Shown: positions 40,207 to 47,719 of the stretch, one piece after another
Numbering within the stretch: the first letter of the stretch is position 1
Layout: every line of letters starts with the position of its first letter
Assembly (NCBI RefSeq): GCF_000963865.1
Contig: NZ_CP011071.1
Coordinates: forward strand, 2,461,001 to 2,525,000
DNA length: 64,000 nt
Direction: 5' to 3'
Source of the DNA: Flagellimonas lutaonensis
Lineage (GTDB): Bacteria; Bacteroidota; Bacteroidia; Flavobacteriales; Flavobacteriaceae
Position numbers and translations under genes: made by a program
Notes under the pieces: model-generated
Seen by the model: the letters and a program-made list of their open reading frames with translations, nothing else
Told to the model about the DNA's origin: nothing
Database searches by the model: none

Positions 40207-41574
40207 ATGGACCTTAAAATCAAATTTCTAGGGGCGGCCAATGAGGTTACCGGTTCAAAGCACTACCTGGAAACACCTGAAACAAAATTACTGGTAGATT
40301 GTGGTGTTTTTCAAGGTGTCAAAGAACTACGAGAACTCAACTGGCAAAAACTACCGGTTGCGGTAGCGAAAATTGATTTCGTGTTACTGACCCATGGCCA
40401 TTTAGACCATGTGGGGTATCTTCCACGCTTGGTCAGAAATGGGTTCAGGGGCAAAATTCTCGGAACCGCCCCAACATTGGCCATTGCACGTATTGTGCTG
40501 CTCGATAGTGCAAAAATTCACGAAGAAGAGGCAGAAAGGGCCAACAGGGAGGGGTATAGCAAGCACTCGCCGGCCATGCCTTTTTTTACCGAGAAAGAGG
40601 CAGAATTTACCCTCCGATTTTTCGAAGCGGTCGAAAAAAATGAGTGGAGACATCTAAGTCTCAATCTACGCTTCAGGTTCAGGTATGTGGGCCATATTAT
40701 TGGAGCCTGTTTTATCGAGCTTGAAGCCCACGGTAAACGATTTGTCTTTTCTGGTGATGTGGGTAGACAAAACGATTATTTGTTGGCCCCACCAAAAAGG
40801 CCCAGATGGGCCGATTATCTGATCATGGAGAGCACCTATGGGCACCAACTACACCCGCAGGAAGACCCAGAGAGGGTTCTGACAGACCTTGTTCACCGAG
40901 TGGTTCAAGAGCGTGGCAATCTGGTAATCCCTTCCTTTGCCATTGAGCGCCTGCAATCGCTGATGTATGTGCTCTACAAGTTGTACAGAAAGAACAAGAT
41001 TCCCGGTATTCCGGTATTTGTCGATAGTCCTATGGGGGCCAACGTGCTGTCTGTTTTTGATGATTATAGAGAATGGCATACACTTTCTCGCGAAGACTTT
41101 CAGGCAATGTGCCGTTATGTTACCATAATCACTTCATACGCCGATACCTGGAACACCGTTGACGACCCCCGCCCGAAAATAATTATCGCCGGTAGTGGTA
41201 TGGTCACCGGAGGCAGGGTGCTTGTGTACCTCAGCCAATTGATAAAAAAAGAGAATACCCATGTGCTTTTGGTCGGCTACCAGGCAGAGGGCACGCGTGG
41301 TCGTCTGTTGCTAGAAGGGACCCCTGAGCTAAAAATATTCGGAAAGTTTTTGCCCGTAAAGGCAAAAATCCACCATTTACAGAGTCTGTCGGCACATGCC
41401 GATCAAGCTGGCCTGCTGCATTGGCTGGGCGGTATAAAAAATGTTCCAGAGCAGGTATTCCTGGTTCACGGCGAGCCCACAGCACTTGATGCCCTAAGGG
41501 TAAAAATTGTTGATCGGCACGGTTGGCGGGTGCGCATCCCTAAACTTTTTGAAACCTTCGGCATGTGGGCCTGA
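40207..41574 (+). CDS. Metallo-beta-lactamase / beta-CASP RNase-like hydrolase (Ysh1/CPSF type)
   Basis: 455 residues. The metal site HGHLDH is present in LLTHGHLDHVGYLPRL, GDVGRQND gives the later Asp, and the beta-CASP and RMMBL parts are seen as IPSFAIERLQSLMY and LQSLSAHADQ with a final VFLVHGEP. Bacterial relatives such as TTHA0252 are endo/exoribonucleases. In this island it would turn over RNA during arrest. It follows the ATP-cone nuclease gene by 9 bp and ends 11 bp before the next Crp-type operator. Confidence 0.9.
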   Translation: MDLKIKFLGAANEVTGSKHYLETPETKLLVDCGVFQGVKELRELNWQKLPVAVAKIDFVLLTHGHLDHVGYLPRLVRNGFRGKILGTAPTLAIARIVLLDSAKIHEEEAERANREGYSKHSPAMPFFTEKEAEFTLRFFEAVEKNEWRHLSLNLRFRFRYVGHIIGACFIELEAHGKRFVFSGDVGRQNDYLLAPPKRPRWADYLIMESTYGHQLHPQEDPERVLTDLVHRVVQERGNLVIPSFAIERLQSLMYVLYKLYRKNKIPGIPVFVDSPMGANVLSVFDDYREWHTLSREDFQAMCRYVTIITSYADTWNTVDDPRPKIIIAGSGMVTGGRVLVYLSQLIKKENTHVLLVGYQAEGTRGRLLLEGTPELKIFGKFLPVKAKIHHLQSLSAHADQAGLLHWLGGIKNVPEQVFLVHGEPTALDALRVKIVDRHGWRVRIPKLFETFGMWA

Positions 41575-41585
41575 TGCTCTCTTAC

Positions 41586-41628
41586 TGATAAAAATCATTT
41601 TTAATCAGGGGGTTATGGATTAACTTAT
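41586..41628 (+). promoter_or_regulatory. Crp/Fnr-type operator and weak -7 box
   Basis: TGATAAAAATCA (41586-41597) in ACTGATAAAAATCATTTT. At the expected 29.5-bp position lies TAACTTAT (41621-41628), a weak -7 box; TATGCTTTG overlaps nearby. It would serve the pair of small paralogs and the lipoprotein. Confidence 0.5.
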
Positions 41629-41653
41629 GCTTTGAACCTTAATATTGTTGGTT

Positions 41654-42073
41654 GTGGAAAAAATTCCCTTTAGCAAATATGATAGCAGAAAGATGGAAGA
41701 TCTTCATTGGGAAACCCAGCAATGGAAATCAGATTTGCAATTTGTGCATGATGAGGTCATGTTCATCGAACAACTATTGCAATCATACGTGTTTGAGCCC
41801 AATACCCCCAACCTGTTTGAGCGGCTCCAAGATTATCTTGCACGCCTAGAGACATTCAAAGACGAGAGAACCCGGTTATTGGCGGCCTTGGCAAGGCACG
41901 AAAATGAACTTGGGGGCATGTGGGAGTGCAAAGACAGTGACTGCAATGGAGGCTATCATAAAAGTCATGATGATTTACGGACCACGGTTAACGGTCTGAC
42001 AAAAAAGTTCAGTATCCTAAAATCTGAAATCTTCAATTATGCCAGGGGAATTCTGAAGAAAAGAAAGGCTTAG
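41654..42073 (+). CDS. Unknown helical protein, paralog of the next gene
   Basis: 139 residues from GTG 41654, chosen because it aligns with the ATG start of the neighbour (KIPFSKY versus KISYFEW); a TTG at 41645 or ATG at 41693 are alternatives. I do not recognise the family. It is a long-helix protein with no signal peptide; a Cys/His group (WECKDSDCNGGYHKSH) could bind metal. It shares the pattern F-h-x-D-E-x-x-F with its neighbour, indicating duplication. It follows a Crp-type operator, so it probably belongs to the stress regulon. Confidence 0.7.
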   Translation: MEKIPFSKYDSRKMEDLHWETQQWKSDLQFVHDEVMFIEQLLQSYVFEPNTPNLFERLQDYLARLETFKDERTRLLAALARHENELGGMWECKDSDCNGGYHKSHDDLRTTVNGLTKKFSILKSEIFNYARGILKKRKA

Positions 42074-42108
42074 AACCCTACCGGCAGCAAATTATTAAAA
42101 CACATGCC

Positions 42109-42546
42109 ATGAAAACAAGAAAAATTTCCTATTTCGAATGGATCAGCGCAGAAGAGATGCACGAACAATCAAAAGATTGGTTTATGCAGTTGAACTTTAT
42201 TCGTGATGAACAGCGTTTTTTTCAAGATTTGATAAAAAACCACACGCTTGACATACTGGATGAAAAACTTTTCGACGAGAGCAAGAAAGTTGTAGCACTG
42301 CTTTCAGAAATGGAAAAGAGCCTGATACCTCTTTTCAAAGAAGTACAGAAACATAAGAACCAATTAGAGATCATGGTCGATGATGTCGACCAACCAGAGA
42401 TGGAGAAGGCCTACCAAAAATCACATCAGAACATCTCGAAAAAAATGGGCAGTTATGTTGTAAGGTACCGATCATTGAAAGAAAAAATCTTTTCATTGTT
42501 GAAAACGGTCCTTAAAAAAAGAAAGCGCCGAAGACTGTTGAATTGA
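42109..42546 (+). CDS. Unknown helical protein, paralog of the previous gene
   Basis: 145 residues, helical, ending in a basic tail (LKKRKRRRLL). It aligns with the preceding gene over its whole length (LNFIRDEQRFFQDLI versus LQFVHDEVMFIEQLL; a C-terminal LKTVLKKRK versus ARGILKKRK), but lacks the Cys residues. The basic tail may bind nucleic acid or the membrane. A similar pair of small helical proteins could form a heterodimer. No family recognised. Confidence 0.72.
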   Translation: MKTRKISYFEWISAEEMHEQSKDWFMQLNFIRDEQRFFQDLIKNHTLDILDEKLFDESKKVVALLSEMEKSLIPLFKEVQKHKNQLEIMVDDVDQPEMEKAYQKSHQNISKKMGSYVVRYRSLKEKIFSLLKTVLKKRKRRRLLN

Positions 42547-42588
42547 TTTGCCCTGCCAAGTAAGTAGAAACCTCTATATGACGATATC

Positions 42589-43251
42589 ATGAAAAAAATT
42601 ATTTCTTTCATCGCCATGGCCCTCTTATTTGCCGGATGTTCATCTACCAGTTTGGTAAGCAATTGGAAGAATCCTGATATTGTCATCTTTGATGCCAACA
42701 AGGTACTACTGGTTGGCATGACCGCTGACACTGAGGCCCGTGAAGTGTTCGAAAGTGAACTCAAGAAAGAATTTGACCGGCGTGGTGTAGAATCATTCCG
42801 CAGCATAGATCTGTTTGATGTTGAGTTTACAGAGACACGGCAATCAGAAGAACAGCTGAACGAAGTTGAGCAGCAATTGTTGGACAAAGATTTCGATGCC
42901 ATTCTCTTTACCAAAATAGTGGGGTCTGAGAACAGAAAGATGTTCAAAAAGAACATGGGCAGCCTTGGTGACAGGTACGGTAATTTCAGCGATGATTATT
43001 TAGATCATCAAGATATTTTCTATGAAACAGGCTATTACGACAATTTTACGGTTTATCATGCAGAAACTTCATTGTACTGTATTTGCGTTGGCAAAGAGCG
43101 CGAACTTATCTGGCGGGGTGCCATTGATATCACCGATCCCCAAAACATAAAAAAAACCATAAAAGATTATGTCAGGTTGGTGATACTTGCCTTGCAAGAA
43201 CAGGATATCATATTTAGAAAGCCGTTAACAGAAAATGTTACAAAACCATGA
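42589..43251 (+). CDS. Lipoprotein of unknown function
   Basis: 220 residues with a lipoprotein signal (MALLFAGCSS, lipid Cys 17). The body starts with SWKNPDIVIFDANKVLLVGMTAD, which resembles periplasmic DUF4136-like proteins, then a region with ESFRSIDLF and a conserved-looking FDAILFTKIVG. The final part WRGAIDITDPQNIKKTIKDYV matches the type of lipoproteins that assemble at the outer membrane. It ends the stress island and is followed by a bidirectional terminator shared with tRNA-Lys. Confidence 0.75.
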   Translation: MKKIISFIAMALLFAGCSSTSLVSNWKNPDIVIFDANKVLLVGMTADTEAREVFESELKKEFDRRGVESFRSIDLFDVEFTETRQSEEQLNEVEQQLLDKDFDAILFTKIVGSENRKMFKKNMGSLGDRYGNFSDDYLDHQDIFYETGYYDNFTVYHAETSLYCICVGKERELIWRGAIDITDPQNIKKTIKDYVRLVILALQEQDIIFRKPLTENVTKP

Positions 43252-43303
43252 GTGCTGAACACTGGGCAGAATGGTTTATGTAGCTTACAAAAGCGGAAAA
43301 AAG

Positions 43304-43338
43304 AAAAGTCCCGAAATTTTTTTTCGGGACTTTTTTCT
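43304..43338. terminator. Bidirectional terminator
   Basis: A 13-bp stem AAAAGTCCCGAAA / TTTCGGGACTTTT with A tract before and T tract after can stop transcription from both the lipoprotein gene (+) and tRNA-Lys (-). Confidence 0.85.
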
Positions 43339-43342
43339 CTAG

Positions 43343-43415
43343 TGACCTGACTGGGGCTCGAACCCAGGACCCTCTCCTTAAAAGGGAGATGCTCTACCAA
43401 CTGAGCTATCAGGTC
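43343..43415 (-). tRNA. tRNA-Lys (TTT)
   Basis: 73 nt with acceptor GACCTGA / TCAGGTC and T-arm GGGTTCGAGCCC. The anticodon stem TCTCC / GGAGA encloses CTTTTAA, giving anticodon TTT. CCA is not encoded. Confidence 0.95.
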
Positions 43416-43440
43416 AAACCAAAATTGCGGTTAGCGGGTG

Positions 43441-43448
43441 CAAATATA
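43441..43448 (-). promoter_or_regulatory. -7 box of tRNA-Lys
   Basis: Reverse-strand TATATTTG, 25 bp before the tRNA 5' end, consensus-perfect. Confidence 0.55.
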
Positions 43449-43483
43449 ACACCTATTCTGTATTTCACAAGTTGAATTAATGA

Positions 43484-43491
43484 TAAATTTG
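43484..43491 (+). promoter_or_regulatory. -7 box of aroK promoter
   Basis: TAAATTTG, 31 bp before the aroK ATG; no clear -33 element. Confidence 0.45.
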
Positions 43492-43522
43492 CCATTCATC
43501 AGAAAGTGTAAAAAGTTAGCAT

Positions 43523-44035
43523 ATGCAGATTGTATTATTGGGCTATATGGGCAGTGGCAAATCGACTATTGGCAGGTCTCTCTCCGAAGACCTGAACATT
43601 GAATTCATCGATTTGGATACCGCCATAGAACAAAAAATACAGCAACCGATACCGGAGATATTTAAAGAGCGGGGCGAGATTTTTTTCCGGAAGAAAGAGA
43701 CCGAGGTGCTAGCTTCCCTGCTAAATGAAAACAAAGACATGGTGTTGGCCACTGGCGGTGGTACGCCCTGTTATAGTACCAATATGGAGAACATTTTAAA
43801 AAGTGGGGCCATTTCCATCTATTTGAAAGTGTCCATACCGGAATTGGTAGACCGCATAGCTCTAGAACAATCTGAAAGGCCACTGGTCAGTCACTTACCA
43901 AAAGCAGCATTGCCAGAGTTTATTGGAAAGCATTTGTTCGAGCGGACTCCCTTTTATGACCGTGCCGACCATACCGTGGTCTGTGATGGGAAATCCCCTG
44001 CTGAAATCATCCAAGAAATCAAGGTGTTAATCTAG
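43523..44035 (+). CDS. aroK: Shikimate kinase
   Basis: 170 residues. The P-loop GYMGSGKST, the shikimate-binding DLDTAIE and ATGGGTPCY segments and the lid Arg in EQSERPLVSH are present. It phosphorylates shikimate in aromatic amino acid synthesis. It converges with the PRTase gene on the other strand, overlapping by 9 bp. Length is normal. Confidence 0.96.
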   Translation: MQIVLLGYMGSGKSTIGRSLSEDLNIEFIDLDTAIEQKIQQPIPEIFKERGEIFFRKKETEVLASLLNENKDMVLATGGGTPCYSTNMENILKSGAISIYLKVSIPELVDRIALEQSERPLVSHLPKAALPEFIGKHLFERTPFYDRADHTVVCDGKSPAEIIQEIKVLI

Positions 44036-44524
44036 ATAGACCGCATCATTATTGGCCTTGAACACCACCTTCACATGCTCGTTCAGCGAAGTTGACAGCG
44101 AAATGCCCTTAAAATCTGCCTTTACCGGAAACCGCTTGTGGTTGCGGTTGACCAAAACGGCCGTTTTCAGTTGTTTCAGTGGTGTGCACAAGAAATGGCG
44201 AACCCCGTAAATCAAGGTAGAACCAGAATTCAGAACATCATCGACCAATACGATCGATTTATTTTTGTACCCGCTCTCGTCTATTGAGGTTTTCACCCCT
44301 CCCTCAAGCGGATTGTCTTTGTTGATGGTTACTTTACAAAGGGTTATTTTGATATTTGTGATCTCTTCAAGGGTCTTCACAATTTTTTTTGCGAAGTGCA
44401 GACCGCCCCCTTCAATGCCGGCCACCACAATTTCTTTCTCATCGACATTGCTCTCATAGATCTGGTAGGCAATACGCCGAATTTTGTGCTGTATCTGTTG
44501 GTGGGTAAGAATACGGTCTGCCAT
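44027..44524 (-). CDS. PyrR-like phosphoribosyltransferase
   Basis: 165 residues of the type I PRTase fold. The PRPP motif is IVLVDDVLNSGSTL and the flexible region VVAGIEGGGLHFAKKI resembles the PyrR/uracil PRTase branch. Whether it binds RNA as a regulator or uses a purine or pyrimidine base is not decided; no pyrimidine genes are near. It overlaps the end of aroK by 9 bp. Confidence 0.85.
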   Translation of the reverse strand: MADRILTHQQIQHKIRRIAYQIYESNVDEKEIVVAGIEGGGLHFAKKIVKTLEEITNIKITLCKVTINKDNPLEGGVKTSIDESGYKNKSIVLVDDVLNSGSTLIYGVRHFLCTPLKQLKTAVLVNRNHKRFPVKADFKGISLSTSLNEHVKVVFKANNDAVYLD

Positions 44525-44558
44525 GCCTTGTGATTATGGTTCCAAAAATATAAAAAGA

Positions 44559-44930
44559 TTAATCAGGGTCGGTCAAATAGTCTTCAATGTCCCGCCTATC
44601 TTTTTTGGTGGGCCTACCGGTTCCCTTTTTTCGGTAATGCTCTTTGGCATGCCTTAAAAGCTCGGTATGCGCAAAGGCCTCTTGCGGGGTAGTGTCTTTT
44701 CGATAGAGGTCGACCAACTTGGCACCAACCCTGCTTTGCGGAAGATCTAAAATGCTGAGTTGAAAGTCTATTTGGTTTTTTCTAAGCGTTATCTCATCGC
44801 CTGGAAAGACTTCCCTTGAAGGTTTGGCAACGGTTTTATTGACCTTTACATGCCCTTTTTTACAGGCTTGGCTGGCCAAGCTACGGGTCTTGAAATACCG
44901 AACACTCCAAAGATATTTATCGATGCGCAT
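44559..44930 (-). CDS. S4-domain RNA-binding protein (HslR-like)
   Basis: 123 residues from ATG 44930; a longer open frame exists but MRIDKYLWSVRYFKTRS is the typical start of the family. The S4 domain (residues 1-60) is followed by a basic tail (RKKGTGRPTKKDRRD). E. coli HslR (Hsp15) binds free 50S subunits carrying a stuck peptidyl-tRNA and aids rescue. It lies 34 bp after the PRTase start in the same direction. Confidence 0.88.
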   Translation of the reverse strand: MRIDKYLWSVRYFKTRSLASQACKKGHVKVNKTVAKPSREVFPGDEITLRKNQIDFQLSILDLPQSRVGAKLVDLYRKDTTPQEAFAHTELLRHAKEHYRKKGTGRPTKKDRRDIEDYLTDPD

Positions 44931-44979
44931 AGGGTTGCAAATCTTTGTTAAGGCAATCCTCAAAAATAGTGGAAAATTG

Positions 44980-44987
44980 TATCTTGC
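44980..44987 (+). promoter_or_regulatory. -7 box of FKBP gene
   Basis: TATCTTGC, one base off TAnnTTTG, 22 bp before the ATG. Confidence 0.4.
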
Positions 44988-45009
44988 GCGCCAATAAAGA
45001 TAAAGTTGT

Positions 45010-45972
45010 ATGATGCGGCGATTTATTTTCACGGTAGTACTTTCAACACTGGTATGGTCTTGCAGTAGTGATGATGATAACGATGGTGTCCAGATTTTGC
45101 CTCCAAGACCGTTGAGTGAAGTGGCGGTTGAAGATGATGCCGAGATAAGGGAGTTTTTGCAGACGCACTTCTATAATTACGAGGAATTTCAGAACCCTCC
45201 TGCCGATTTTGACTTCAAGATCCGTATCGATACCATTGCTGGTGAAAATGCCGATAAAACTCCATTGATCGATCAAGTAGAATCAGCTGTTGTGAACGTT
45301 TCGTCGTTTGAGTTTTCGTTGAATGACGAGGAACTTGATGTACCGCATACCTACTACTATCTTTCTGCCCGAGAGGGCATCGGCCAATCGCCAACTGTAG
45401 CAGACTCCACCTTTGTCAGGTACGAGGGCATGTTGCTCAATGGTACTTCTTTTGATGGGTCTACCACGGGCACTTGGTTCGATTTGGCACGAATTCAGGC
45501 ACCACTTCAGGGTTTCAGGGGATTTTCTGAAGGGATGGTCAATTTCAAAGAAGGTGGAGACCCCATAGTGAATGCTGATGGCACCTTTAGTGTTAGCGAC
45601 TATGGAGTGGGTATGATCATAATGCCCTCTGGTCTCGCTAATTTTAATGGCTCTAGAGGATTGATTGGGCAGTATGCGCCAATAATCTTTACAGTAGACC
45701 TGTTTTCGGTAAATACCGCTGACCACGATGGTGATGGAATACCATCCATCATGGAAGATTTAGATGGCGATGGCTATTTATACAATGATAATACTGATGC
45801 CGCATCGGAGGCCAATGCAGGGGTTGGGTTGGTTGCCAACTTTTTGGATTCTGACGACGACGACGACGGAATTCCTACCCGCGATGAGATTGAAATCGAC
45901 GGAGCGGGCAATATCACCTTTCCCGATTCCGATGGTGACGGTACACCAGACTATCTTGATAGCGATAGTTAA
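45010..45972 (+). CDS. FKBP-type PPIase lipoprotein with Ca-binding repeats
   Basis: 320 residues. A lipoprotein signal ends in STLVWSC (Cys 18 by count). The FKBP pattern runs about 130-235: YEGMLLNGTSFDGS, GFRGFSEGM, DYGVGMIIMPSGL and APIIFTVDLFSV. The C-terminal part contains thrombospondin-3/EF-like calcium loops DHDGDGIPSIMEDLDGDGY, DSDDDDDGIPTRDE and DSDGDGTPDYLDSDS. It should be an outer-membrane or cell-surface foldase with calcium-rigidified tail. A strong terminator follows at once. Confidence 0.9.
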   Translation: MMRRFIFTVVLSTLVWSCSSDDDNDGVQILPPRPLSEVAVEDDAEIREFLQTHFYNYEEFQNPPADFDFKIRIDTIAGENADKTPLIDQVESAVVNVSSFEFSLNDEELDVPHTYYYLSAREGIGQSPTVADSTFVRYEGMLLNGTSFDGSTTGTWFDLARIQAPLQGFRGFSEGMVNFKEGGDPIVNADGTFSVSDYGVGMIIMPSGLANFNGSRGLIGQYAPIIFTVDLFSVNTADHDGDGIPSIMEDLDGDGYLYNDNTDAASEANAGVGLVANFLDSDDDDDGIPTRDEIEIDGAGNITFPDSDGDGTPDYLDSDS

Positions 45973-45973
45973 A

Positions 45974-46010
45974 AAAAAAGCCCTGACATTTCCGCCAGGG
46001 CTTTTTTATT
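45974..46010. terminator. Terminator between FKBP and OMP genes
   Basis: A 12-bp stem AAAAAAGCCCTG / CAGGGCTTTTTT with a 10-nt loop and T tract; the A tract makes it work for the reverse-strand OMP gene as well. Confidence 0.85.
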
Positions 46011-46026
46011 TCCCAAAGAGGGTATA

Positions 46027-46620
46027 TCAAATTTTCAATGAAAAGCTCAAAATCAGTTGATCAGGTCTTGTATCGACCCTATCGTTGTTGAGGTTGGTGA
46101 TGTTCGTGTTGATAAAGCGTATCTCATTCTCACTAAAGCCTCGTTCATATCGCAAATCGATGCCAAACTTACCCAGATTGACCCCTGCGCCAAGGTTCAT
46201 GCCCACCGTAAAATCATTCTCAACATTGTCGAAAGTGATCTGATCTGCTTCAAAATCGGTTTGCAGCAGGTATTGAAATGAGGGCCCAGCGAATACATGC
46301 AATGGACCGATTACCTTGGCACCCAATAGTACTGGCAAATCAAGTTTCTGAATTTTAAGCTCACCTTCATCATAGCCTGATTTAGTGCTGGTGTACACCA
46401 ATTCGGGCCGTAAATAGATACGGTTTCCGATTTTTCCATAAAAACCGAGGTGAAAACCTGCATTTCTATCAGGATTTTCAAAGGCATCCCGGGTAGAATC
46501 AAAATAATCGCCGTTGCCCGCATAATTAAGTCCGGCCTTGATACCGAATCCTGAACCTGCTTGTGCAAACGCGGCCGTGCCCATAAGGGCCATAACCGCC
46601 ACTAAAAGTGTTTTCTTCAT
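46027..46620 (-). CDS. Outer-membrane beta-barrel protein (OMP_b-brl_2)
   Basis: 197 residues with a Sec signal peptide ending AFAQ. Alternating beta-strands with aromatic girdles (GFGIKAGLNYAG, RIYLRPELVYTSTK, LHVFAGPSFQYLL, GIDLRYERGF) and a C-terminal LILSFSLKI strand fit the 8-stranded 'porin family' barrel common in Bacteroidota. The function is unknown. Converges on the FKBP gene. Confidence 0.9.
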   Translation of the reverse strand: MKKTLLVAVMALMGTAAFAQAGSGFGIKAGLNYAGNGDYFDSTRDAFENPDRNAGFHLGFYGKIGNRIYLRPELVYTSTKSGYDEGELKIQKLDLPVLLGAKVIGPLHVFAGPSFQYLLQTDFEADQITFDNVENDFTVGMNLGAGVNLGKFGIDLRYERGFSENEIRFINTNITNLNNDRVDTRPDQLILSFSLKI

Positions 46621-46764
46621 AATGTGTTTCGTTTTTTGTTCGTGTTGAATAGTAGCAAAGACGATACCAAACTCGATAATCGAGATTTAACTTGCACAAG
46701 GTTGGTCCTTGGGTTTTAATGTCTTTTCAAGAATAAAAACTCCAAGGTTTTGTGCCAAAGTATG

Positions 46765-47718
46765 TCATTTTCTTTTCAACACTTTCAAAACGGCTTTCTC
46801 AATGGCTTTATTGTTCAGGCCATATTTTTCCATCAACTGCTCTGGGGTGCCACTTTCGCCAAAAGTATCTTGGGTGGCCACAAACTCTTGTGGGGCGGGG
46901 TGGTGCACGCCCAGGGTGCGGGCAACACTTTCGCCAAGACCGCCCAAAAAGTTGTGTTCTTCGGCAGTGACCACACACCCGGTCTTTTTAACCGATGTCA
47001 GAATGGTCTCTTCGTCTAGCGGTTTTATAGTATGAATGTTTATTAGCTCTACAGAAACACCTTGGTTCTCTAAGCTCTCGGCGGCCTGTATCGCTTCCCA
47101 CACCAAATGTCCGGTGGCCAATACCGTTACATCGCTGCCTTCGTTGAGCATAAGGGCCTTGCCAATTTCGAAACGTTGGTTTTCAGGTGTGAAATTGGCT
47201 ACTTTAGGTCTACCAAATCTTAGATAGACCGGGCCATCATGTTCAGCAATGGCCAAAGTTGCTGCTTTGGTCTGGTTATAGTCACATGGGTTGATAACCG
47301 TCATCCCGGGAAGCATTTTCATCAACCCGATGTCTTCCAAGATTTGGTGGGTGGCACCGTCTTCACCCAAGGTAAGTCCGGCATGCGACGCACATATCTT
47401 CACATTTTTACCCGAATAGGCGATTGATTGCCGTATTTGGTCATAGACCCTTCCCGTGGCAAAGTTGGCAAACGTACAGGCAAAAGGTATTTTGCCACCA
47501 ATGGTCAGCCCGGCCGCAATGCCCATCATGTTGGCCTCTGCAATGCCCACTTGAAAGAACCGCTCTGGATTGTCCTCTATAAATTGCTCCAATTTCAGAG
47601 ACCCTACCAAATCGGCACAAAGGGCCACCACCTTGTCGTTGGTTCTACCCAGTTCTGCGATGCCGGCCCCGAAGCCGCTACGGGTATCTTTTTTGCCTTG
47701 GTCTACGTATTTTTTCAT
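46765..47718 (-). CDS. Transketolase, C-terminal subunit (pyrimidine + C domains)
   Basis: 317 residues: transketolase pyrimidine domain with LKLEQFIEDNPERFFQVGIAEANMMG and ASHAGLTLGEDGATHQ, then the C-terminal domain with VLATGHLVWEA. The TPP-contacting Glu (GIAEANM) is present. In many Bacteroidota transketolase is split in two genes; the N-terminal half is the gene at 48420. A 230-residue unrelated gene lies between the two halves, which are otherwise expected to be adjacent. Confidence 0.93.
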   Translation of the reverse strand: MKKYVDQGKKDTRSGFGAGIAELGRTNDKVVALCADLVGSLKLEQFIEDNPERFFQVGIAEANMMGIAAGLTIGGKIPFACTFANFATGRVYDQIRQSIAYSGKNVKICASHAGLTLGEDGATHQILEDIGLMKMLPGMTVINPCDYNQTKAATLAIAEHDGPVYLRFGRPKVANFTPENQRFEIGKALMLNEGSDVTVLATGHLVWEAIQAAESLENQGVSVELINIHTIKPLDEETILTSVKKTGCVVTAEEHNFLGGLGESVARTLGVHHPAPQEFVATQDTFGESGTPEQLMEKYGLNNKAIEKAVLKVLKRK

Positions 47719-47719
47719 T

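Noticed and set aside
40207..41574. Metallo-beta-lactamase as an antibiotic resistance enzyme
   Set aside because: The beta-CASP and RMMBL regions mark the RNA-processing branch of the fold.
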